From NCBI GenBank assembly GCA_036897625.1, contig JAYMTA010000858.1, positions 1-23,613 of the forward strand: 23,613 nt of DNA, in the 5' to 3' direction. Of the stretch, positions 19,462 to 23,613 are shown in pieces. Position numbers and translations under genes: made by a program. The notes beneath the pieces are model-generated. The model was not told the origin of the DNA, made no database searches, and was given only the letters and a program-made list of their open reading frames with translations. The first letter of the stretch is position 1; every line of letters begins with the position of its first letter. Origin of the DNA: Pelargonium cotyledonis. Lineage: Eukaryota; Streptophyta; Magnoliopsida; Geraniales; Geraniaceae.

Positions 19462-19589
19462 GGCCCATAAAAACCAAACCATCCATATGAGGCCCATTTC
19501 TAGAGTCGGTAGATCCAATACTATTCAAGCCCATCTCTGATTCTGGTAGAGCCCAAGACAACTCCGTCTCTGCGTTGTCCATATAAAAA
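19462..19589 (+). promoter_or_regulatory. Promoter of the RRS1 pseudogene: site II cluster and TATA box
   Basis: Four site II-type motifs (GGCCCA at 19462-19467 and 19491-19496, AGCCCA at 19528-19533 and 19550-19555), then TATAAAAA at 19582-19589, 45 bases before the start codon. This is the usual architecture of plant ribosome-biogenesis genes, so this copy kept its promoter and did not arise by retroposition. Confidence 0.65.
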
Positions 19590-19634
19590 CCCTCACGTTT
19601 CGGTTCCAAAATTGCGAAAAGCGAAGTAGCGCCA

Positions 19635-22176
19635 ATGGAGACGGAGATGAATACACAGAGCGCTTACCAGATCGACCTGGGCAATCTCTTGGCCGTTAAC
19701 AACCACCACAGCTTCGCTTCCACTTCTTCTTCTAGGTTTGGTTTCGTCACTGTTTCTTATACGTATCGCTGTATGTATCGGCGCCTAAATTGTTGGTTTG
19801 GATTTGTGAAATTAGGGAGGAGATGGTGAAGGAGTGTCTACAGAAGGGGACTGAGCTGGTTCAAGCTATTGCGGATTCTCTTTTTAACTTGCCTTCCACG
19901 GAAGGCATAAACGGTCCCATTGTGAAGTTGCCTCCACCTACTACCAGATTGCCCAGAGAAAAGCATGTATGTTCTTGCATTACATGCTTTTGTAAATTCC
20001 ATGTTTTTGTGTGTTTATGATTAGCATGTATGGATATGGCTACTAAATTGTTCACTATCCAATACATTAACTGGTGATCTATCATTGACTGTGCATATTT
20101 GCACTACAATGTGAATTGTCTTATATCACAGTTGATTAGTTGTGTAGCATTATTAGTCTATTAAATAATAACTCTGCCAAGTGTTTGTGTGTGTGCATGA
20201 GGGCTGAGCTGAGATAACGGAAGGTATTAGACAGTAGGTATCTCTCTCTTTTATTGTTCATGTTCTCTTCTGCGTATGCCGGTCCTCATCAGAAGAAAGA
20301 AGACTGTGTTATATATCCTTTCTTGGGGGATAAGTGCCTTTAGACATACAAGGGTCACTGTAATCAGAAGTGAAGTTATATTCGTTCGGAGGACTTGTTT
20401 GTCAAAAGATGGTTTTACTATGTCTTGCATTGTGTTATTTATACATATTTATACATGGAGGAGAAATGGTAAGCTGAAGAACCCCAAGATAGGTAAAGAA
20501 ACTTGATGATGTAAAGTATATGCATTTAGCAATTTTATGTCAACATATCTGGCATTGCAACAAACCGTACATTGAATTTGTACAAATACAATTACGATAT
20601 GATATGATGTTCATGGTTCTGGAAAATGTGTTTACATTTGCTCGAATCAGTTGCTGATTTTGTTTATGGTGTGGTTTTCAGTTTCCAAGGCCTAAACCAC
20701 CAACTAAATGGGAAGAATTTGCCAAATCAAGAGGTAGTTATTCTAACTATCATCTTCCACTATATCACCATTTGTTGTTTCATTATTAGATACTAACTTT
20801 TCGTATATATCATAAAAGTTTGGTTTACGTGACTTGAATTTTTGGATTGGTATTCGTTTCTTTCAGGTATACAGAAGAAAAAGAAAGACAAGGTTGTATG
20901 GGATGAACAGACTGGTACATGGAAACGTCGATATGGGTGTGATCGTGTTAATGATGATGCAGACGTACCTATTATTGAGGCCAAGATGACTGATGGTAAT
21001 AAACTGAACAAACCCCTTTTGCTCATTATTTCTAAATTCCAGTGTTTGAGTAATCTTCTTTAGTGTATTTTTCTTTCGAAACTGTAGGAATATGAAATTT
21101 TCTACGGCAGGGTATTAGCTAAAATTTATGCTATCAAATACTACTTTTTATGGCACCTTGTTCATTTTTGAAGTGATTTTTATTAGTACTAGTTGTTCTC
21201 TTATGCAGAACTTGGAAGGAGCCTTGAAAGTTGGTGCCTTACCTAGGTTTGACCCTTTCCCACATATCTTTATCCTCTTTCTAAAAATTCATGGAATGTT
21301 CCTGTGGAAGCATCTTATCTGGTTTCACGTATGCATTGATTATGCCTGAGCAAATCTATTTTTGCAGTCACATTCAACTGGCCGCCACAGCTTTGCCTAT
21401 AACTGGAACTCAGGCAGCACCTAGAAAAGTAACCAAAGATGAACTGGGAAATGTAGCTGGACTTGCTGCGACTGCAACAGCAAGCGGTGGCAAATTTGAC
21501 AAGAAGTTGCGAGGAGAAAAACCTGTGAAGCATGAAGGAAAGCACTGCAAGGTTTGTATACAGATCCCAACCAAAAATATCTTCGACTACGTCAGAGAAA
21601 AAATCTTCTATTTGGTACATGGCTCAAATAATCTTTGTTTCCCTTTATCTTTTGTCTTCAGTTCCTACTGTGGAAAAAGCATGGGTTGGTGCACTAGAAC
21701 GAGAGCAAACTGATAAAGTTTTAAACAAGCTAATCTCTGAGAATTCTCATGAGATACTCAATGTCAACAAGGTATGTGTGATCCTCCAATCAATTGTTTT
21801 TGATAAAATCTTAAATTAGTGATCATCCTTAAAAAATTGGTTTTCATCACTTTTTAGGCTCTGTAACTATTACTATTAAGGAAAAATACTTCCTACATTG
21901 ATGAATTCACTAGGCTTCTCATGCTCACAAGATGATCCTCTGCACGGGTTTGTAATACTAATACTTACCCATTGTTTTTTGGCCCAGGCTATTAACATGT
22001 ACAATGTGAAGGAGGAGAAGAAAGGAAGGAGTCAGCCAGGGAAGTTTTCATCTTCGGACAAGTTGAAACCAAAAAAATCATTCAAGAAAGGATCTTTTAG
22101 CAAAGGGTCATCTAAGAAAGGATCTTTTAGCAAAGGATCATCTAAGAAAGGGGCCTTTAATAAAGGATCATCATAA
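19635..22176 (+). pseudogene. RRS1: RRS1 (regulator of ribosome synthesis 1 homologue), disrupted by a missing exon and a 4-bp frameshift
   Basis: Exons recognised: 19635-19735, 19816-19966, 20682-20733, 20867-20995, 21209-21246, 21368-21551, 21662-21771, 21988-22176, each with GT-AG borders. RRS1 with RPF2 loads the 5S RNP onto pre-60S ribosomes in the nucleolus and is essential in yeast. Seen: [140 protein letters not shown] and a Lys-rich tail. Two breaks. The exon that should carry the acidic/basic ...PFAKR...KQEKNRLQ block between 20995 and 21209 is absent, and joining the flanking exons shifts frame and stops within 13 codons. Exon 7 is 110 bases where 114 would keep frame, fitting loss of one CTAC of a CCTA repeat; its start then reads to a TAG. 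Introns and promoter remain, so it is a decayed duplicate or an allele or assembly error. Confidence 0.82.
22054..22173 (+). repeat. In-frame 30-bp tandem repeats in the RRS1 C-terminal tail
   Basis: Three copies of a 30-base unit encoding (S/F)KKG(S/A)F(S/N)KGS extend the lysine-rich tail (SFKKGSFSKG, SSKKGSFSKG, SSKKGAFNKG). The first two units are nearly identical at DNA level. RRS1 tails are basic and nucleolar-targeting, and this copy expanded by in-frame duplication. Confidence 0.88.
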
Positions 22177-22389
22177 TCGAAGAAAACGAAAGCGTAATGA
22201 AAACATAATCAAGCATGTGTAATCTCACCATGCTATACTATGCTTGTATAGCCTTGAATCAAGTAGAATACAAATGCTTCCAAAAAGGAAAAGTTTTGTT
22301 TTGTTGCCTTTATTTGCATTACAAGGTTCCATATTGACTAGTGATTTTTTTTGGTAAAGATAGAAGATAGAGCATTTGGATTTGTATTA

Positions 22390-22642
22390 ATCCCTCCGTG
22401 CCAAAATGAGTGTTTTGTTTGTCTAAATTTTTTATTCTCAATTGAGTGTCTTGTTTCTATTTTTATGTTATTATATTATTATTTTTCTCATAATACTCTT
22501 ATCACTTATGCACATAGACAAATCTGCACATGGGGTGCAGGTGGAGAAAGGGAGGGTTATATTGGAAACACATTAAATTATTTTGTAATTCTTAATTTTT
22601 GCAAAAAGTGGAAACAAAACACTTATTTTGAGACGGATGGAG
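22390..22642. mobile_element. Stowaway-type MITE, copy B (sister of the element at 1127-1390)
   Basis: 253 bp starting ATCCCTCCGTGCCAAAATGA and ending TTATTTTGAGACGGATGGAG, flanked by TA (22388-22389, 22643-22644). The interior follows copy A closely: GTGTCTTGTTTCTATTTTTA, ACTCTTATCACTTATGCACA, CACATGGGGTGCAGGTGGAG, GTTATATTGGAAACACA. It lies 213 bases after the RRS1 stop, in the same orientation as copy A. Confidence 0.9.
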
Positions 22643-22644
22643 TA

Positions 22645-23613
22645 TATGAGAGGTAGGTATTGCATGAGTCTTTTAAGCCCAAACTCTTATCAGGTTTTGC
22701 TTTGCATGTGGTGTGGTGTAAACCAAACTTCATTTTGTATTTTATTATTTATGTATAAAAACAATAATGATATAATAGAAGTAGGTAAAGTTGATAACTT
22801 TGCAAAAATACATTTTATATTGTATCGATAAATTCAAAGGCCACCATCAAGTCAAATACTAGTCAAGGTTATGCATTGGTATTGAATTGGAAGTAAATTT
22901 GTAAGTCAGAACACTGTAGAATATTTGAAGTACCAGTAGGAATCATTTTTCCATGTCAATTTTCTTTTTTCTTTTTTAAATCATAAAGTTTTTAGCTGGC
23001 TCGTAAACTCGCGGTTGACATATTTAAAATGTTTTACTACACTCAGATTAATCGTCATTCGAGTCGGGTAGGATCACAAAGACGGCAAATCTCTCTATAC
23101 TAAATTTTAACGCAGAACATTTCATGATATTCGAACTCGATAACTCAGGTTAAACTGGAATAATCTCTTACCACTGGTCAATTTTTAATTACTAAAATAA
23201 GCAAAAGATTTAATTTTTATATGAAACATTATCATTACCATTTTTGCTTTTATCTTAATATTCTAATATGGGAAAAAAAATCAAAGATTAAATAGTAAAT
23301 AATGAATCCACCAACTATTTGAATCAATGTTTAGGGTAAATTAAAAAAATTCTCCTATTTTTTGTTTCTTTCTTGAAATCTACGAAATTTTTGTTACCCA
23401 GTTTTCAGCACATTTAAAATATAATGCTTGAGATTTATCTTGGCTTAGGTGGGTAGGTATAAGATTAAATCAAAGGTGATGATATAAAATTAGGTCTAAA
23501 TATTTGGTATTTGTGGATTTAGTTGCGCTCCAAAATTGTAGCTTTTTGGTCACTCTTGAGAGAAAATACATCACTCTCTCTTACCCATTAAAGCTACCAA
23601 CCATCCTCACCTG
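22645..23613. other. Terminal intergenic region
   Basis: No gene. 22984-23020 resembles 5727-5763, and 23130-23180 (TATTCGAACTCGATAACTCA... TCTTACCACTGGTC) resembles remnants of dispersed plant repeats. The rest is AT-rich and featureless. Confidence 0.5.

Noticed and set aside
1-23613. CRISPR arrays, bacterial operons, phage or viral genes
   Set aside because: No spaced direct repeats and no such proteins; the window is ordinary plant nuclear DNA.

Overview
This looks like nuclear DNA of a flowering plant, almost certainly a eudicot. It is AT-rich, its genes carry GT-AG introns and plant-typical proteins (an NPF transporter, an EG45/plant natriuretic peptide-like protein, a DnaJ49-type J-protein), and plant promoter motifs (telo-box, site II GGCCCA/AGCCCA) sit in front of housekeeping genes. 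Several small DNA transposons lie between and inside genes. I cannot name the species from sequence alone.

Layout. 1-2551: AT-rich DNA with two MITEs, either the first intron of an NPF6.2-like nitrate transporter or sequence following a truncated copy; only the first coding exon (minus strand, 2552-2645) is visible. 2646-6841: promoter of that gene, then a long non-genic stretch with a diverged fragment of plastid 23S rRNA (about 3848-3962) and assorted repeat remnants. 6842-12804: a divergent housekeeping pair sharing a 392-bp promoter, SNU13 (U4/U6 snRNP and box C/D snoRNP protein, minus, 5 coding exons) and SEC11 (catalytic subunit of the ER signal peptidase, plus, 8 exons). 14637-15710: an intact single-coding-exon ER-membrane J-protein (minus), convergent with SEC11. 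17556-18068: a small secreted EG45-like/PNP-like protein (minus, 2 exons). 19635-22176: an RRS1 ribosome-biogenesis gene (plus) with its promoter and most exons, but lacking one conserved exon and carrying a 4-bp frameshift, so I call it a pseudogene. 22177-23613: a MITE and repeat remnants.

The genes form no operon or single pathway. Two functional themes recur: RNP/ribosome biogenesis (SNU13, RRS1; both with site II motifs, SNU13 also with a telo-box) and the ER/secretory system (SEC11 signal peptidase, the DnaJ49-type ER J-protein, and one secreted client-type protein). I see no novel multi-gene system. The most interesting points are the disrupted RRS1, the plastid rRNA insertion, the paired Stowaway copies at the two ends of the gene cluster, a long-TIR MITE with a decayed sister copy about 1.1 kb away, and an SNU13 first coding exon reduced to the start codon.
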